A stretch of DNA of 64,000 nt from Clostridiales bacterium (GCA_024695415.1 JAILIE010000065.1:62001-126000), one strand, 5' to 3'. Shown: positions 1 through 10,628, counted from the stretch's first letter. Notes: generated from the letters alone by a model not told the origin. Program-made: numbers and translations.

Positions 1-1
1 C

Positions 2-568
2 GACGCGGTCTCCCGGGCGTACCGGGACGGCTACCGCCGGTTTATCTGCGGCGGCGCGCTGGGTTTCGACACGATGGCCGCCCAGGCGGTGATTCGCTTC
101 CGCCGCGGGCATCCGGATGTTTCCCTGGTCCTGGCGGTTCCCTGCGCCGGGCAGGCGGACCGCTGGAGCGAGGCGGAGAAAAAGACGTACAGCGATATCC
201 TGCTTGAGGCAGACACGGTCTGCGAGCTTTCACCCGCCTATTATGACGGGTGCATGCTGGCCCGGAACCAGTTCATGGTCAACCATTCCTCCCTGTGCGT
301 CTGCTACCTGAAGCACTTCCGGGGCGGAACCGGCTATACGGTCCGGTACGCGGTCAGCAGGCAGCTGAAGCTGGTCAACCTGGCCATGGACACGCTCACG
401 GGTCCCATCCTTATGAAGGAGTGGTCGCCACGGAACTCTATATTCACATTCCCTTCTGCGCCCGGAAATGCCGGTACTGTTCCTTCATATCGTTTGAAGG
501 ACGCGAAGGGGACATGCCCCGCTACGTCCGTGCGGTACTCCGGGAGGCGGAACAAAGAAAAGCACTGA
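2..568 (+). CDS. SLOG-family protein (YpsA/DUF1273-like), 5' truncated by window edge
   Basis: Frame 2 is open from the window edge: DAVSRAYRDGYRRFICGGALGFDTMAAQAV... and ...GGTGYTVRYAVSRQLKLVNLA. Rossmann-like GGALGFD and GGTGYTV are typical of YpsA/SLOG. The tail after about codon 125 overlaps hemW. Confidence 0.7.
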   Translation, partial: DAVSRAYRDGYRRFICGGALGFDTMAAQAVIRFRRGHPDVSLVLAVPCAGQADRWSEAEKKTYSDILLEADTVCELSPAYYDGCMLARNQFMVNHSSLCVCYLKHFRGGTGYTVRYAVSRQLKLVNLAMDTLTGPILMKEWSPRNSIFTFPSAPGNAGTVPSYRLKDAKGTCPATSVRYSGRRNKEKH

Positions 569-1584
569 TGGACGAGCCGGTCCAAACCGTCTATATCGGC
601 GGCGGGACTCCTTCTCTTCTTCCCGCTTCCCGGATGGAGGAACTGATCCGGGGAATCCGGGGCATCCTGGACCTGTCCGATGTGAAAGAATTCACCGTGG
701 AGGCAAATCCGGGAACCGTTACGCCCGAATGGCTGGACGCCTGCGCGCTCGGCGGGGTAAACCGGATTTCCTTCGGCGTCCAGGCGTACCAGGACGAACT
801 GCTGCGGACGCTGGGCCGGATCCACCGCTTCCCCGACGCGGTCCGCTCCGTGGAATCGGCCCGGAGAGCCGGGATCGATAACATCAGCCTGGACCTGATG
901 TTCGGGCTGCCGGGCCAGACACGGGCACAGTGGACGGAAACGCTGGAGGCCGCCCTCAGCCTGAAACCAACGCATATCAGCGCCTACGGCCTGATTCCCG
1001 AGGAAGGAACACCGATCTTTGAACAATTGCAGAAAGGGCTTCTCACCCTGCCGGAACCCGAAGAGGAACGGGAGATGTACGACGACGTGATCCGGATCCT
1101 GGACCGCGCCGGCATGAAACAGTATGAGATCTCCAATTTCGCGATGCCGGGCTTTGAGAGCCGCCATAACATCGGCTACTGGGACCAGGTTCCGTACCTG
1201 GGCCTGGGCGTCGCCGCCGCGTCCATGTACCGGCCGCGGCGGGACGGGATTTTCTGCATCCGGGAGAACAACCCGGAGAGCATGGAGGAATATATCCGGA
1301 TGACGGAAACCGGGGACGGCGCGGCGCGGACCGCGGAGACCGTCGCCGGAAAGGACGCGCGCTTTGAAACCCTCATGCTGGCCCTGCGGATGAACAAGGG
1401 GCTTTCACGGCGGCGCTTCCGGGAACTCCACGGAACGGATTTGGAGGATTGTTACGGAGACACGGCGGAACGCCTGCGCGCCCAGGGACTCCTGATGACG
1501 GATGAAGAAGGCTGGAGGCTGACGCGCAGGGGAATGGATATCCAGAACAGCGTGCTGCTGGAGTTTATGGAAGAAAAGGATTGA
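421..1584 (+). CDS. hemW: Radical SAM coproporphyrinogen III oxidase-like protein / heme chaperone HemW
   Basis: VVATELYIHIPFCARKCRYCSF (CxxxCxxC) and YIGGGTPSLL. Start assigned to GTG 421; the track start at 250 is an artefact of open upstream sequence. Confidence 0.9.
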   Translation: MVATELYIHIPFCARKCRYCSFISFEGREGDMPRYVRAVLREAEQRKALMDEPVQTVYIGGGTPSLLPASRMEELIRGIRGILDLSDVKEFTVEANPGTVTPEWLDACALGGVNRISFGVQAYQDELLRTLGRIHRFPDAVRSVESARRAGIDNISLDLMFGLPGQTRAQWTETLEAALSLKPTHISAYGLIPEEGTPIFEQLQKGLLTLPEPEEEREMYDDVIRILDRAGMKQYEISNFAMPGFESRHNIGYWDQVPYLGLGVAAASMYRPRRDGIFCIRENNPESMEEYIRMTETGDGAARTAETVAGKDARFETLMLALRMNKGLSRRRFRELHGTDLEDCYGDTAERLRAQGLLMTDEEGWRLTRRGMDIQNSVLLEFMEEKD

Positions 1585-1585
1585 A

Positions 1586-3595
1586 TCAGCTCAGGGCAAT
1601 CCCCCGCCCCTCATCTTCAAAAAACGATACAGCCGCCTCTTCCAGGGCGCGGAGCGTCTGTTTTTCGTCCGGATTCCGGCGCAGTTCCCGGACCGTATCC
1701 GCCGCTTCGTCCAGCAGGCGGACATCCGCGCCCGGCATGGCGGGCCCCAGGGCTTCGCCGGACTGGCGGGTACCGAGCAGGTCCCCGGGTCCGCGGAGCT
1801 CCAGGTCCCGCTGGGAAACGGCGAATCCGTCGTTGGTGCCGCAGAGGATCCGGAGTTTTTCGGTGGCGTCGGACAGGAGGAAGCACCAGCTTTCCTCCGT
1901 GCCGCGGCCGACCCGGCCGCGCAGCTGGTGCAGCTGGCTGAGGCCGAAGCGCTCCGCGTTCTCGATGATCATCAGCGTCGCGTTGGGATTGTTCACGCCG
2001 ACCTCGATGACGGTGGTCGCGACGAGCACGTCATAGTCCCCGCGGACGAAACCGTCGATCACGGCCGCCTTCTCGTCCGGTTTCTGGTCGCCCCAGGTCA
2101 GCGCGACGCGCAGGTCCTTCAGCGCGTTCTCCTTCAGGTCCGCGAAAACGGCCTTGGCGCTCTTGACCTGGTCCCGGGACTCGGATTCCTCCACCGTCGG
2201 GCAGACGACATAGGCCTGGCGGCCCCTGGCGACCTCCCGCCGGAGGAACGCGTACATATCGGCGCGTTTTTCCTCCGGAACCAGCCGAGTGCGGACCGGA
2301 ATCCGGCCCGCGGGAAGCTCGTCCACCAGGGACAGGTCCAGGTCGCCGTACAGGATCAGCGCCAGGGTCCGGGGAATCGGCGTGGCGGACATGACCAGGA
2401 CGTGGGGGGATTTGCCGTCCTCCCCCAGCCCCTTTTCCCGCAGCCGGCTGCGCTGGTTAACGCCGAAGCGGTGCTGCTCGTCCGTAATGACGAGGCCCAG
2501 GCGCTGCCAGGCAACGTCCGCGCTGATCAGCGCGTGGGTGCCGAATACCGCGCGGCAGGCGCCGGAACGGAGCTCCTCCAGGATGGCCCGGCGCTCTTTC
2601 GAGCGGGTACTGCCGGTCAGCAGGCGGCAGGTGATGCCGGAGGGCTCCAGGAGTTTTTTCGCGTTTTCATAATGCTGGCGGGCCAGGATTTCCGTCGGGG
2701 CCATCATGGAGGCCTGGAAACCGGACGCCGCCGCGAGATAGATGGCGCCGAAGGCGAGCGCGGTTTTTCCGCACCCCACGTCACCCTGGACCAGGCGCGC
2801 CATGGCGCGGTCCTTCTGCAGGTCGCCGGCGATTTCCAGCAGCACCCGCTCCTGGGCGCCGGTCGGCTTGAACGGCATGCCTTCCCAGAAACGGCCGGCC
2901 GTATCCGGCGGGAAGGAAAAGGCGTCGGCGGGATCCCGGTGGCTGCCGGCCATGGAGACATAGACCAGGTAGATCAGCAGCTGCTCAAAGGAAAGGCGGC
3001 GCCGGGCAATCCGGAGGTTTTCCGGGTCCGTGGGGAAATGGGCCTGGCGGATCGCGAAATTCAGCTCGCAAAGGCGGTGCCGGAGGCGGAAGCCGGAGGG
3101 CAGCGTCTCGGGGCAGCAGTCGTCCACGTTTTCCAGGGCGGCGCGGATCAGCTTCCGGAGGAAGCCGGAAGGCAGGCCTTTGACGGAACGGTATACCGGA
3201 TACCAGCCCGGCTCCTCCACGACGACCGGGTTCTGTAGGGTTCTTCTTCCCTCTTTGACGTTCAGCCGGCCGTACAGGCGGACTTCCGTCCCCGCCGGAA
3301 TCCGGGAGGCCATCCAGGGCTCGTTGAACCAGCAGACGGACAGTTTTCCGCTTTTGTCCCGGATCGAACCGGTGACGCGGGAAAGGCCGTGGAAATAACT
3401 GGACTTCAGGGGTTCGGCGAAACTGCCCTGCACGAGGATCAGCCCGGGCTGGTCCGTTTTGCAGGGATAAACGGTCATCCGGTCCTCGTACCGGACCGGA
3501 AGCATATACAATAAATCGCGCAATGAGACGATTCCCACTGCGCGTAAAGCCTGCAGACGAGCCGGGCCGATCCCTTCCAGATCCGCAAGTTCCAT
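1586..3595 (-). CDS. recG: ATP-dependent DNA helicase RecG
   Basis: 669 aa; GDVGCGKT Walker A, DEQHRFGV, wedge domain, HQLRGRVGRG. Confidence 0.96.
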   Translation of the reverse strand: MELADLEGIGPARLQALRAVGIVSLRDLLYMLPVRYEDRMTVYPCKTDQPGLILVQGSFAEPLKSSYFHGLSRVTGSIRDKSGKLSVCWFNEPWMASRIPAGTEVRLYGRLNVKEGRRTLQNPVVVEEPGWYPVYRSVKGLPSGFLRKLIRAALENVDDCCPETLPSGFRLRHRLCELNFAIRQAHFPTDPENLRIARRRLSFEQLLIYLVYVSMAGSHRDPADAFSFPPDTAGRFWEGMPFKPTGAQERVLLEIAGDLQKDRAMARLVQGDVGCGKTALAFGAIYLAAASGFQASMMAPTEILARQHYENAKKLLEPSGITCRLLTGSTRSKERRAILEELRSGACRAVFGTHALISADVAWQRLGLVITDEQHRFGVNQRSRLREKGLGEDGKSPHVLVMSATPIPRTLALILYGDLDLSLVDELPAGRIPVRTRLVPEEKRADMYAFLRREVARGRQAYVVCPTVEESESRDQVKSAKAVFADLKENALKDLRVALTWGDQKPDEKAAVIDGFVRGDYDVLVATTVIEVGVNNPNATLMIIENAERFGLSQLHQLRGRVGRGTEESWCFLLSDATEKLRILCGTNDGFAVSQRDLELRGPGDLLGTRQSGEALGPAMPGADVRLLDEAADTVRELRRNPDEKQTLRALEEAAVSFFEDEGRGIALS

Positions 3596-3598
3596 ATT

Positions 3599-5272
3599 TT
3601 ACTCCACTGAAATCAGGTAATAGTACAGCGGCTGGCCGCCGTTATGGCATTCGACGTCGCAGAAATCGTACTCCGCCTCGATTTCCGCGGCGAGGCTCTT
3701 CGCGTCCTCCTCGCTGACGTCCGCGCCGAAGTAGACGGTGATCAGCTCGTCGTCTTCGGTGACGATGCTCTTCATCATGTCCATCACGACATCGCGGACC
3801 GAGGAGCCGGAGAACTCAATCTGGCCGTTGTGCAGGCCGATGATATCGCCCTGCCTGATCTGGATGCCGTTGTATTCGCTGTCCCGGATCGCATAGGTCA
3901 CCGTGCCGGTTTTGACATGCTGGGAGGCTTCCTCCATGCGGCGGACGTTCTCATCCACCGGCAGGTCGTTCTGGAACGCGATGGCCGCCGCGATTCCCAT
4001 GGCCACATTCTTGGTCGGGATCACGCGGACGTCCTTCTTGCTGAGCTCCGCCGCCTGGTTGGCCGCGAAGATCACGTTGCCGTTGTTCGGAAGGATGAAC
4101 ACGCATTCGGCGGGAACCTGGTTTACGGCGCCGAGCAGGTCATCCACCGCGGGATTCATGGTCTGGCCGCCCTCCACGATCCGGTCCACGTTCAGGTCCT
4201 GGAAGAACTGGGAAAAGCCGGCACCGAGGGAAACCGCGACAAAGCCGTATTTCTTTTCCGGAGCGGCTTCGGCCGGGGCTTCAGGCTCCGCGGGCGCTTC
4301 CTCCGGCGCGTTTTGCGCCTCGAGCTCGCGCTTCATGGCGGCGAGGTTGTCGACGCGGATCTCGGAAAGCTCGGCAAGCTCGATACCGTATTCCATGGCG
4401 GAACCGGGATTGTCGGTATGGACATGGACCTTCGCCTGGGTCAGGTCGCCGGAGACGGTCACGTTGTCACCGATCCGGTTCAGGCGGCGGCGGAAGGAAT
4501 CCAGGTCATGCTCGTCGCAGTCTTCCCGGAAATGGCTCAGCGTGAAGTTCACACAGTAGGTATAGGTCAGGTCCCGGGTCAGGTCGTGGCAGTCGTCGGA
4601 AGCGGCGGAGAAATCGTTCTCCATGCCGGTTTCCGTCAGGCTGATATCCTCCCCGCGCAGGACGGCGGCGTAACCCTGGTAAATCAGCATGAGGCCTCGT
4701 CCGCCGGAATCCACGACGCCCGCCTGCTTCAAAGCAGGCAGCATGTCGGGGGTCTTCTTCAGGATCGCCTCGCCGCTCTTGAGGATGACGCTGAACAGCT
4801 TGTCAAAATCCTCCGGATCGCGGGAAGCCTGTTTCTGCGCGTCTTCCGCGACGACGCGGGCCACTGTCAGGATCGTGCCTTCCTTCGGCTTCATGACGGC
4901 TTTATAGGCCATTTCCGCGCCCTTGGCGAGGGCCGCGGCGAACTGGACGGGCGTGATCTTGTCGACGCCGTTCAGGGACTTGGCGAAACCGCGCAGAAGC
5001 TGGCTGGTAATGACGCCGGAGTTTCCGCGGGCGCCCCGCAGCGCGCCCTTGGCCAGGGCGTTGGCCGCCTCGTCTGCGCGCAGGAATTCCTTGCTGTTGA
5101 TCTCGCGCGTCGCGGACTGCATGGTCAGGGTCATATTGGTACCGGTATCGCCGTCCGGAACGGGGAAAACGTTCAGGGCGTCCACCGCCTCCCGGTTCCT
5201 TTCCAGGAGGGCGGTCCCGGCAACCGCCATATCGCGAAGCAGCAAACCGTCAATCGTTTTAAACTGTATCAA
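3599..5272 (-). CDS. DAK2 domain / fatty acid kinase-like protein (YloV/FakA)
   Basis: ALNVFPVPDGDTGTNMTLTMQSA, GARGNSGVITSQLLRG and the C-terminal DegV-like region; adjacent to Asp23 gene and recG as in many Firmicutes. Confidence 0.9.
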   Translation of the reverse strand: MIQFKTIDGLLLRDMAVAGTALLERNREAVDALNVFPVPDGDTGTNMTLTMQSATREINSKEFLRADEAANALAKGALRGARGNSGVITSQLLRGFAKSLNGVDKITPVQFAAALAKGAEMAYKAVMKPKEGTILTVARVVAEDAQKQASRDPEDFDKLFSVILKSGEAILKKTPDMLPALKQAGVVDSGGRGLMLIYQGYAAVLRGEDISLTETGMENDFSAASDDCHDLTRDLTYTYCVNFTLSHFREDCDEHDLDSFRRRLNRIGDNVTVSGDLTQAKVHVHTDNPGSAMEYGIELAELSEIRVDNLAAMKRELEAQNAPEEAPAEPEAPAEAAPEKKYGFVAVSLGAGFSQFFQDLNVDRIVEGGQTMNPAVDDLLGAVNQVPAECVFILPNNGNVIFAANQAAELSKKDVRVIPTKNVAMGIAAAIAFQNDLPVDENVRRMEEASQHVKTGTVTYAIRDSEYNGIQIRQGDIIGLHNGQIEFSGSSVRDVVMDMMKSIVTEDDELITVYFGADVSEEDAKSLAAEIEAEYDFCDVECHNGGQPLYYYLISVE

Positions 5273-5326
5273 AGGATTATTCCTCCGTATGCACTTTCAT
5301 TCACAGGGGCATCAGGCCGGATCTGG

Positions 5327-5677
5327 TCAGATGCGGATCCCCTCGACCGAGATGCTGACTTTCCGCACTTTGACACCGGTCATGCTTTCCAGCTTGTAGC
5401 GCACGGTCTCAACAATCGTCTTGCAGACTTCCGAAATGGAAATCCCGTACTCCACGATAATGAACAGATCGACGTCGAGCATATCGCCGACGTTGCGGAT
5501 CTGGACACCCTTGGACAGGTTTTCACGGCCGAGCCACTCGACAATCCCGTCTGTAGCGCGCTTACCGGACATCGCGACGATGCCGTAGCACTCCAGAGCG
5601 GCATAACCGACCACTTTCATCATGACATCCTCAGCGATAAAGATGGTGCCGTATTCGTTCTTCACTTTGCATTCCAT
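5327..5677 (-). CDS. Asp23/Gls24 family protein (YloU-like)
   Basis: NEYGTIFIAEDVMMKVVGYAALECYGIVAM... and VDLFIIVEYG; upstream of the fakA homologue. Confidence 0.9.
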   Translation of the reverse strand: MECKVKNEYGTIFIAEDVMMKVVGYAALECYGIVAMSGKRATDGIVEWLGRENLSKGVQIRNVGDMLDVDLFIIVEYGISISEVCKTIVETVRYKLESMTGVKVRKVSISVEGIRI

Positions 5678-5832
5678 ACGTTTCGCCTCCTTGCATCCAC
5701 CGCGGCGCGTCAGATACGCCGCAACCGAAAATGGACTATAATATTATACGGGATTTCACAGGGATTATCAAGCCTTTTCACAAGCCGGATCCCCCCGCGC
5801 GGCGGAACGGGCATGAATGACGGCGAAAAACC

Positions 5833-5861
5833 TTGACAAGCGCCGGCGTTTTGAACATAAT
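5833..5861 (+). promoter_or_regulatory. Sigma-A-type promoter of the T-box operon
   Basis: TTGACA (5833-5838), 17-bp spacer, CATAAT (5856-5861). Confidence 0.8.
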
Positions 5862-5867
5862 AGGTTA

Positions 5868-6095
5868 TCAGCAATGAAGGGAAGAGTATCCCGGTTCCCG
5901 GCTTTCAGAGAGCTTCCGTAAGGTGCGAGGAAGCAGCCGCCCGCGGAGAAGTACATCCCGGAGCCACCCTCCGAAAGCGCGCGCGCCGGTAGGCGGGGTC
6001 CGGTCCGCCGGTTACAGCGTGAAATGAGAGCGCGGTTTCATCCGCGCTGAACGGGAGTGGTACCGCGGCTCTTCGCCTTCCGAAGAGCTTTTTTA
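5868..6095 (+). promoter_or_regulatory. T-box leader, tyrosine specifier (UAC)
   Basis: AGTA box (5885-5888), GGTG as GNUG box (5922-5925), specifier TAC (5952-5954) in gaagTACatc, T-box core GGGAGTGGTACCGCGG (6053-6068), then terminator hairpin GCTCTTCG-CCTTC-CGAAGAGC + T run. Directly upstream of the aminotransferase-tyrS operon. Confidence 0.9.
6068..6095 (+). terminator. T-box attenuator terminator
   Basis: gctcttcg ccttc cgaagagc tttttta. Confidence 0.8.
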
Positions 6096-6120
6096 TTTTC
6101 CTTTTTCAGGAGGGACCGGA

Positions 6121-7302
6121 ATGAAACAGTCAGACATTCAGTTCGCCCATCGTTTTGACCAGGTGACCGGCAGCGCCATCCGCGAGATCTTCAAGGTGAT
6201 CGCCCAGCCGGGCATGATTTCCTTTGCCGGCGGCAATCCGTCCCTGGACGCGCTGCCGGATCAGGTTTGCGCGGATATCGCGGAGCACGTGCTGCGGGAA
6301 AACGGCAAGCAGATCCTGCAGTACGGCGCGACGGAAGGCTATCCCGCCTTCCTGGAGAGCCTGCACGAATATGTCAACAAGCAGCTGAACTGCGAAGTTC
6401 CGGCGGTCCTGCCTGTGACGGGCTCCACGCAGGCGATGGACCTTCTGTGCAAGGCGCTGATCGATCCGGGTGACGTGGTGCTGGTGGAAAATCCCTCTTT
6501 CCTCGGCAACCTGCAGTGCATGAAGCTGTACCAGGCGAAGCTCGTCCCGGTGGAAAGCGACGGGGACGGCATCCTGACGGACGACCTGGAGGCGAAGATC
6601 AAACGCTTCCATCCGAAGATGCTCTATACCATCCCCACCTTCCAGAATCCTTCCGGGAAGACGCTGCCCGCGGACCGGCGGCAGAAGATCGCCGAGCTGG
6701 CCAACCGGTACCATATGGTGGTGGCCGAGGACGATCCCTACCGCGACCTGCGGTATGACGGCCTCCCCCTTCCCGCCATCAAGTATTTCGACGAGGACGG
6801 CTGGGTCATGTTCCTGGGCAGCTTCAGCAAGATTATCTCCCCGGGGCTGCGCGTGGGATATATCGCCGGCGATCCCGGCGTGATCCGGAAGTGTACGGTC
6901 GGTAAACAGTCCACGGACGTCCATACGTCCAACCTGAACCAGGCCATCGTGGACCGCTTCCTGCGGGACAACCTGCTGCCCGATCATATCCGCTCCATCT
7001 GCGCCGACTACGGCAAGAAAATGCGTCTGATGCTGAACAAGCTCGACGAGTTCCCGGAGGGCGTGAAGCACACTTCCCCGCAGGGCGGCCTGTTCATCTG
7101 GGCGGAGCTTCCGGAACACATCAACGCCCGGAAACTGCTGGACCTGGCCATTGCAAGAAAGGTCGCCTTCGTCCCCGGCACGCATTTCTGCGTGGACGGC
7201 GGGCACGAAAACACGCTGCGGCTGAATTTTTCCAACAGCACGGTGGATCAGATCATCACGGGAATGGATATCCTGAATGAACTGGTTGCCGCCATGAAAT
7301 AA
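6121..7302 (+). CDS. PLP-dependent class I aminotransferase (MocR/LysN-like fold), probably aromatic by operon context
   Basis: 393 aa; [56 protein letters not shown]. Under Tyr T-box with tyrS. Confidence 0.88.
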   Translation: MKQSDIQFAHRFDQVTGSAIREIFKVIAQPGMISFAGGNPSLDALPDQVCADIAEHVLRENGKQILQYGATEGYPAFLESLHEYVNKQLNCEVPAVLPVTGSTQAMDLLCKALIDPGDVVLVENPSFLGNLQCMKLYQAKLVPVESDGDGILTDDLEAKIKRFHPKMLYTIPTFQNPSGKTLPADRRQKIAELANRYHMVVAEDDPYRDLRYDGLPLPAIKYFDEDGWVMFLGSFSKIISPGLRVGYIAGDPGVIRKCTVGKQSTDVHTSNLNQAIVDRFLRDNLLPDHIRSICADYGKKMRLMLNKLDEFPEGVKHTSPQGGLFIWAELPEHINARKLLDLAIARKVAFVPGTHFCVDGGHENTLRLNFSNSTVDQIITGMDILNELVAAMK

Positions 7303-7321
7303 CGAACCGGAGGACAAAAAC

Positions 7322-8560
7322 ATGGAACACATTCTCGACATCCTGAAGGAACGCGGATTCATCGCCCAGACGACGTTTGAGGACGAACTGTACGAACAGC
7401 TGAAAACGCCGACCACCTTTTACGTCGGCTTCGACCCCACGGCGGACAGCCTGCATATCGGCCACTATATCCCGATCATGGCCATGGCGCATATGCAGCG
7501 CGCCGGCCATCAACCCATTGCGCTGATGGGCGGCGGAACCGCCATGATCGGCGATCCTTCCGGAAAGACGGATATGCGGAAGATGATGACCGTTGAAACC
7601 ATCGACCATAATGTGGAATGCATCAAAAAGCAGATGTCCCGCTTCCTGGACTTCAGCGAAGGCCAGGCCATCATCGTCAACAACGGCGACTGGCTGCGCC
7701 ACCTGAACTTCATCGATTTCATGCGGGATATCGGCTCGATGTTCTCGGTGAACAAGATGCTGACGGCGGACTGCTACAAGGCCCGGATGGCGACGGAAAA
7801 CGGCCTCAGCTTCCTGGAGTTCACCTACATGCTGATGCAGAGCTACGACTTCCTGGAGCTCTTCCAGCGCTACGGATGCCGCCTGGAGATGGGCGGAAAC
7901 GACCAGTGGAGCAACATGCTCGGCGGCGCCGACCTGATCCGCCGGAAGTACCAGAACCGCGAAAAGGCCTTCGCGTGCACCTTCCAGCTGCTGCTGACGC
8001 ATGACGGGCGGAAGATGGGCAAGACAGAAGCCGGCGCCCTGTGGCTGGATCCGGCCAAGACCACGCCCTACCAGTTCTACCAGTACTGGCGGAACGTGGA
8101 CGACAAGGACGTGGAGAAGTGCCTGGCTCTGCTGACCTTCCTTCCGATGGATGAGGTCCGCCGCCTCGGCGCGCTGAAGGACTCCGAAATCAACGAGGCG
8201 AAAAAGGTGCTGGCTTTTGAAGTGACGAAGCTCGTTCACGGCGAGGAGGAAGCCCGGAAGGCCGCTGAGGCCGCGTCTTCCCTCTTCGGCGGAAGCGGAG
8301 CGGCCGCGGGCAACGTGCCGACGCTGGAAGTCAGCGCGGATTCGCTCAGCCAGGACGCGCGGGTATCCACGCTGCTGGTGCTGTCCGGCCTGTGCAAGAG
8401 CCAGAGCGACGCCCGGAAGCAGATTGAGCAGAACGCGGTTTCCATCGACGACGAAAAGGTGACGGACACCGCCGCAGCCGTGACCGCGGAGCAGCTTTCC
8501 GGCGACGGCATCCTGCTGAAAAAGGGTAAGAAGAGCTTCTGCCGCGTCCTGCTGAAATGA
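7322..8560 (+). CDS. tyrS: Tyrosyl-tRNA synthetase
   Basis: [47 protein letters not shown] (KMSKS variant), C-terminal S4 domain. Confidence 0.96.
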   Translation: MEHILDILKERGFIAQTTFEDELYEQLKTPTTFYVGFDPTADSLHIGHYIPIMAMAHMQRAGHQPIALMGGGTAMIGDPSGKTDMRKMMTVETIDHNVECIKKQMSRFLDFSEGQAIIVNNGDWLRHLNFIDFMRDIGSMFSVNKMLTADCYKARMATENGLSFLEFTYMLMQSYDFLELFQRYGCRLEMGGNDQWSNMLGGADLIRRKYQNREKAFACTFQLLLTHDGRKMGKTEAGALWLDPAKTTPYQFYQYWRNVDDKDVEKCLALLTFLPMDEVRRLGALKDSEINEAKKVLAFEVTKLVHGEEEARKAAEAASSLFGGSGAAAGNVPTLEVSADSLSQDARVSTLLVLSGLCKSQSDARKQIEQNAVSIDDEKVTDTAAAVTAEQLSGDGILLKKGKKSFCRVLLK

Positions 8561-9201
8561 TGGAATCCTATGTGACCGTACGCGAACGCGCGTCGGATGA
8601 AATCGTAATCCAGAAGAGCCGGTTCCTCTGTTTCGCTTCGCCGTGCGACAGCGAGGAAGAGGCCCTGGCCTTCCTGGAGGAGCTTCGCGCCGCCTACCGC
8701 GACGCGACACACCATTGCTACGCCTATATCACGGGAACGAACGGCGGAACCATGCGCTACAGCGACGACGGGGAGCCCGGCGGTACAGCCGGGCTCCCCA
8801 TCATCAGCGTGATGCGCACTTTGAATATTGTCAATTGCTGCGTGGTCATCGTCCGCTATTTCGGCGGTACCCTGCTGGGGACCGGCGGGCTGGTGCGGGC
8901 GTATACGGAAGGCTGCAAAACCGCCCTTTCCGCCGCGGGCGTCGTCCGTATGGAGCTGACGAGCCACGAATTCTGCGAAGTTCCCTACTCCGCCTGGGAT
9001 TCCGTCCGTCACGAAGCGAAAAAGTTCCCGGTCCGCATCACGGACGAGGCGTTTGAAACGGCGGTGACTTTCCGGCTGTCCGTCCGTCCCCGGGACCGGG
9101 CGGAAGCGCTCGAGGCGCTGACCCGCGCCGCGGGAAGGAACCTCACCAGCATTCCCGAGGAGGAATCCTTTGATCCCTGGGAAACGGACGGAGAATCCTG
9201 A
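8557..9201 (+). CDS. YigZ/IMPACT family protein
   Basis: [42 protein letters not shown] and [17 protein letters not shown] overlap with tyrS. Confidence 0.92.
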   Translation: MMESYVTVRERASDEIVIQKSRFLCFASPCDSEEEALAFLEELRAAYRDATHHCYAYITGTNGGTMRYSDDGEPGGTAGLPIISVMRTLNIVNCCVVIVRYFGGTLLGTGGLVRAYTEGCKTALSAAGVVRMELTSHEFCEVPYSAWDSVRHEAKKFPVRITDEAFETAVTFRLSVRPRDRAEALEALTRAAGRNLTSIPEEESFDPWETDGES

Positions 9202-9204
9202 TCC

Positions 9205-9915
9205 TCAGGCGATGGACAGCGCCAGTTTCATCATGGCGGTGAAACCTTCCTGCCGCTCCTGGGCGGTGGTTTCCTCGCCGGTGACCAGGCTGTCAGAGAT
9301 CGTACAGATTGTCAGGGCGTTTTTGCCCGCGCGCGCGGCGTTCATGTAGAGCGCCGCGGTTTCCATTTCTACCGCCAGCACGCCCAGGCGCTGCAGGGGC
9401 GTGGTCGTGTCCACGTCCGAATAGAACGCGTCGCTGGAGAAAACCGGGCCGGCAAAGGCGCGAAGATTCATTGCTGCGGCGCTGTCCATCGCCCTGCGCA
9501 GCAGGTCATAGCTGCAGCAGGGCGCCACGTTTCCCTGGAATCCGAAGGAACGGACGTACCCGGAGTCGGTAAAGGCGCTCAGCGCGACCACGATATCCCG
9601 GATCTTCAGCTTCGGGGAAATCGCTCCGGCGCTGCCGATGCGGATGATGTTTTCCACGCCGAAGCGGGTGAAGAGCTCGTGGGAATAAATGCCGATGGAG
9701 GGGCAGCCCATGCCGCTGGCCATGACGGACACAGTTTTGCCTTCATAGGTTCCCGTATAGCCCTGGACGCCGCGGACGTTGTTGACCAGGACCGGGTTCT
9801 CGAGGAAGTTTTCAGCGACATACTTCGCGCGGAGCGGATCGCCGGGCATCAGGACCGTCTTCGCGAAGGCGTTTTCGTCGGAGTTGATGTGGGGGGTCTG
9901 GATCATGGCACACAT
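9205..9915 (-). CDS. deoD: Purine-nucleoside phosphorylase, DeoD type
   Basis: TPHINSDENAFAKTVLMPGDPLRAKYVAENF, GMGCPSIGIYSHEL, VEMETAALY. Confidence 0.95.
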   Translation of the reverse strand: MCAMIQTPHINSDENAFAKTVLMPGDPLRAKYVAENFLENPVLVNNVRGVQGYTGTYEGKTVSVMASGMGCPSIGIYSHELFTRFGVENIIRIGSAGAISPKLKIRDIVVALSAFTDSGYVRSFGFQGNVAPCCSYDLLRRAMDSAAAMNLRAFAGPVFSSDAFYSDVDTTTPLQRLGVLAVEMETAALYMNAARAGKNALTICTISDSLVTGEETTAQERQEGFTAMMKLALSIA

Positions 9916-9932
9916 TGTTCTTTTCCTCCTTT

Positions 9933-10628
9933 TTATTTCTGGTTCCAGTGCTGGGCAATCTGCCCGTACAGCAGTTTCAGGTCATTCAGGTTCATCAGTT
10001 CAAAGGAGCCGAAGGGCGCGGTCAGGACTTTTTCAACGCTCGTCCGGCAGGACTCGATCATCTTCAGCAGCTCTGAAAGGTCGGTTTCCTTTCCGTTCTC
10101 CAGGCCGGAGATCATGATGGCGCAGATACGGCACCACAGGTCGTTCAGGAGCAGCAGGACGGTCCGGGCGGAATGATCCGCGTCCGGGCAGTACAGTTCC
10201 CCGTTCATGGTTCCGGAAATCAGCTGGCCCGTGACGTCGGGCAGGAAGGAACCGGTCAGGGATTCACAGTAACCATAGCGGATCTGGCGGCCTTCCGGAA
10301 GGTTGAAAACCGGCAGGATCATCAGCAGGAAGGTCAGCTTTTCCCCGCTGAGCGGAATGAAACCGGAGAACAGGATATTCAGGTTGTCCAGCGCGGAAGC
10401 TTTCTCGGAAAGCCGGGAGGACACCGCCAGGGAAATTTCTCCGGCCCGGCGCCGGCAGATGGCCTCCAGCAGCATCTCCTTGCTGGCGTAGTGATGGTAG
10501 AAGCTGCCCTTGCTCGTATGCAGGACGTCGATGATATCCTGCACGCTGGTGGTTTCATATCCGTTTTTGCAGAACATCATTTCGGCGGTTTCCAGGATTT
10601 CCTGTTTCTTGATTTCCCCTTTTCTCAC
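9933..10628 (-). CDS. TetR/AcrR family transcriptional regulator
   Basis: VRKGEIKKQEILETAEMMFCKNGYETTSVQDIIDVLHTSKGSFYHHYASKEMLLEAI; GTG start at 10628, the upstream ORF part is non-homologous. Confidence 0.9.
   Translation of the reverse strand: MRKGEIKKQEILETAEMMFCKNGYETTSVQDIIDVLHTSKGSFYHHYASKEMLLEAICRRRAGEISLAVSSRLSEKASALDNLNILFSGFIPLSGEKLTFLLMILPVFNLPEGRQIRYGYCESLTGSFLPDVTGQLISGTMNGELYCPDADHSARTVLLLLNDLWCRICAIMISGLENGKETDLSELLKMIESCRTSVEKVLTAPFGSFELMNLNDLKLLYGQIAQHWNQK

Noticed and set aside
1928-3238. 436-aa plus-strand ORF opposite recG
   Set aside because: Shadow ORF; no domain, no RBS-start arrangement, recG explains the sequence.
3644-5836. 730-aa plus-strand ORF opposite the fakA and Asp23 genes
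   Set aside because: Composition is typical of an antisense shadow of high-GC coding DNA (H, V, D, R-rich, no motif); the opposite strand encodes recognisable YloV and Asp23 proteins.
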